A stretch of DNA of 48,960 nt from an uncultured Methylococcaceae bacterium. Lineage in GTDB: Bacteria > Pseudomonadota > Gammaproteobacteria > Methylococcales > Methylomonadaceae. Each line of letters begins with the position of its first letter. The first letter of the stretch is position 1. Made by a program: the position numbers and the translations under genes. Shown in pieces: positions 47,465 through 48,960 of the stretch. The notes beneath the pieces are model-generated. The model was not told the DNA's origin and did no database searches. It was given only the letters and a program-made list of their open reading frames with translations. The stretch is taken from assembly GCA_903945605.1 (NCBI GenBank), contig CAJAWH010000097.1, forward strand, positions 1 through 48,960, in the 5' to 3' direction.

Positions 47465-47812
47465 TTAACCGATTTTAAAGCCAACAAAAAAACCCGCCGC
47501 ACCACTCACCCCTTTGCTGCTGATGCCGGATAGCCGATGGATTAAAAAATCGCCAGATGCTTTGGCGGCTTGAGTGGCGGTGCTGGCAACGTTTTCGAGA
47601 TGGGTGTCACTGATAGTGGTGATGCCGTAGTATTCAGCAAGAAACAAGATAACCACCGCCGCGCCACCGACAAATAGGGCGATCCTCAGCATTTTTTTGG
47701 CGAAATAGCCCACCGATAAGCCGATAACGAAAGGTGCGCCGACATCGCCGAGCAAAAAAGCAGAAGAAAAAATATCGCCGGTATCGGCGGAACTGGGCGT
47801 TGAAGGTGTCAT
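47465..47812 (-). CDS. FUN14-domain membrane protein
   Basis: 115 residues. 'APFVIGLSVGYFAKKMLRIA' followed by a second membrane segment 'LFVGGAAVVILFLAEYYGIT' and a C-terminal Gly-rich helix 'GVSGAAGFFVGFKIG' match the FUN14 family (G-x-x-x-G-y-x-x-KK). Mitochondrial FUNDC1 is the eukaryotic relative; bacterial function is unknown. It precedes the Sua5-type gene by 19 bp and is probably co-transcribed with it. Confidence 0.85.
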   Translation of the reverse strand: MTPSTPSSADTGDIFSSAFLLGDVGAPFVIGLSVGYFAKKMLRIALFVGGAAVVILFLAEYYGITTISDTHLENVASTATQAAKASGDFLIHRLSGISSKGVSGAAGFFVGFKIG

Positions 47813-48184
47813 AAGTGTTATGAAAAACGGGCTAAAACAGGTTGCAGGCGTGCTTTTAAATGGGGCTATTATAGCTGATGAAGCCGGTAGGGCTTATTCA
47901 TCTTAACGCGTTAAACGCCAATGAAACACAGCAGCAATAGGCGTGTGGATTACAGGCGAAATAATATCTGCACTGTCATGTCCGTTTTGGTGCAAATTGC
48001 ACAGATGTTTAAGCCGAACACACCAAGGTGGTGCGTGCAGGGATCGGTTTGGCAAGCTTTCAGCGGGTGTTTTATAGAATCATTAACGCAACATTAACCA
48101 TTTTCTGAGATAATATAAATTTAATTTATCGGCATATTTATTGCTGGTATAACTCATCAGCTTGGCCTTTGGTTGGCACACATC
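47813..48184. other. Intergenic region before zwf, with hairpin and palindrome
   Basis: 372 bp between the divergent FUN14 gene and zwf. A hairpin, GATGAAGCC (47877-47885) / GGCTT-a-TTCATC (47891-47902), is followed at once by the perfect palindrome TTAACGCGTTAA (47903-47914). A TAATAT box near 48112 could be a -10 for zwf, but no clear -35 is seen. I found no HexR-type site (TGTAAT...ATTACA) that I would defend. Confidence 0.4.
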
Positions 48185-48960
48185 ATGAAAAATAAAAAAG
48201 ACTTTACTCCCTGTGACTTGGTTATCTTCGGTGCGTTAGGCGATTTGTCACGCCGTAAGCTTTTTGTTTCGCTCTATCGGCTGGAAATTGCCAATTTAAT
48301 TGAACCGGAAACCCGTATTATTGGTGTGGACCGACATGCTTTGCAACCTAGCGAATTTATCGCTTTGGTGTATAAAAGCTTGCAAGAATTTTCCAACGAA
48401 ACATTACCGGACAATGTATGGCAGCGCTTTGCGGCCCGCTTTGCTTACCTGCAAATCGACCTGACCCAAATGGAGCAGTACCAGCAACTTAACACCGTCA
48501 TTGATGCGTCTGCACGGGTCATGGTCAATTATTTTGCCGTTTCGCCAGTGCTGTTCAAGAGCATTTGCCAAGGGTTGGCCAGTTCTGGCGTGTTAAACGA
48601 CCAGTCACGCATGGTGATGGAAAAGCCGATAGGCCACGACTTACAATCTTCGCAAGAAATTAATGACGCGGTCGCCAATGTATTTAAAGAAGACCAAGTA
48701 TTCCGTATTGACCATTACCTAGGCAAAGAAACGGTGCTTAATTTATTGGCGTTACGTTTCGCCAATTCCATTTTCACCACCAACTGGAACCACAATACCA
48801 TTGACCATATCCAAATTACGGTGGCTGAAGAAGTGGGCATTGAGGGGCGGTGGGAATATTTTGACAAGACCGGTCAGTTGCGTGACATGCTGCAAAACCA
48901 CTTGTTGCAAATTTTGACCTTTATTGCCATGGAGCCGCCTGCCAACTTGGAAGCGTCCAG
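48185..48960 (+). CDS. zwf: Glucose-6-phosphate dehydrogenase (partial, runs off window)
   Basis: The first 258 codons are present; the gene continues beyond base 48960. 'CDLVIFGALGDLSRRKLFVS' is the NADP-binding GxxGDLxxRK motif, 'MVMEKPIGHDLQSSQEIN' the EKPxG motif, and 'FRIDHYLGKETVLNLLALRF' the active-site signature with the catalytic His and substrate-binding Lys. It oxidises glucose-6-phosphate to 6-phosphogluconolactone, the first step of the oxidative pentose phosphate and Entner-Doudoroff routes and a source of NADPH. There is no strong ribosome-binding site before the ATG at 48185. Confidence 0.96.
   Translation, partial: MKNKKDFTPCDLVIFGALGDLSRRKLFVSLYRLEIANLIEPETRIIGVDRHALQPSEFIALVYKSLQEFSNETLPDNVWQRFAARFAYLQIDLTQMEQYQQLNTVIDASARVMVNYFAVSPVLFKSICQGLASSGVLNDQSRMVMEKPIGHDLQSSQEINDAVANVFKEDQVFRIDHYLGKETVLNLLALRFANSIFTTNWNHNTIDHIQITVAEEVGIEGRWEYFDKTGQLRDMLQNHLLQILTFIAMEPPANLEAS

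Overview
The window reads as a chromosomal segment of a gammaproteobacterium of moderate G+C content. Most genes are housekeeping genes in familiar gammaproteobacterial groupings: rpsP-rimM-trmD-rplS, argA, cpdA, rppH plus a HAD-IB phosphatase, rplM-rpsI, atpIBEFHAGDC followed by glmU-glmS, htpG, and the start of zwf. Nothing here proves the genus. The mixture, including a bacterial AP2-type protein, a FUN14 protein and a long 'SDSAANI..NL..L' repeat protein, resembles methanotrophs/methylotrophs of the order Methylococcales; that is inference from family resemblance only. No rRNA, tRNA, CRISPR array, insertion sequence or prophage is visible.

Layout. 0.1-3.6 kb: a small redox/detoxification group (truncated LysR regulator, divergent azoreductase, YceI, DODA-type dioxygenase, convergent nitroreductase). 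3.8-9.6 kb: a nitrogen-assimilation island (amtB, glnK, a small secreted protein, a BBP2-type porin, glnA). Good sigma-54 type -24/-12 elements precede glnK and the porin, a weaker one precedes glnA, and NtrC-like sites lie in between. 9.6-11.6 kb: the ribosomal/tRNA-modification operon. 11.7-16.4 kb: argA, cpdA, rppH, HAD phosphatase and a PerM-type permease. 16.8-20.5 kb: a 1211-residue repeat protein, visibly more G+C-rich than its surroundings. 20.7-24.8 kb: DHH phosphoesterase with cysC, gloB, an MgtC-like protein and rpsI/rplM. 25.0-27.6 kb: an EEP-family hydrolase, two small lipoproteins (one DUF302) and mobA. 27.8-38.0 kb: the complete F1Fo ATP synthase operon and glmUS. 38.3-40.4 kb: the GDP-L-fucose pathway (gmd, fcl). 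40.5-48.9 kb: a sulfurtransferase and quinone reductase pair, an AP2-type protein, a 2-Cys peroxiredoxin, a small membrane protein, htpG with a near-consensus sigma-32 promoter, a Sua5-type tRNA modification enzyme, a FUN14 protein, and zwf running off the window edge.

How it fits together. The strongest regulatory story is nitrogen control. glnK-amtB, glnA and the divergent porin appear to share NtrC/sigma-54 control, and a strong NtrC-like site lies about 100 bp upstream of both predicted start points in the porin-glnA intergenic region. glmU-glmS and gmd-fcl supply UDP-GlcNAc and GDP-fucose for envelope polysaccharide. The features most worth laboratory attention are the porin as a possible nitrogen-scavenging channel, the aromatic-rich repeat protein, the double AP2-like protein, and the DHH-cysC pair.
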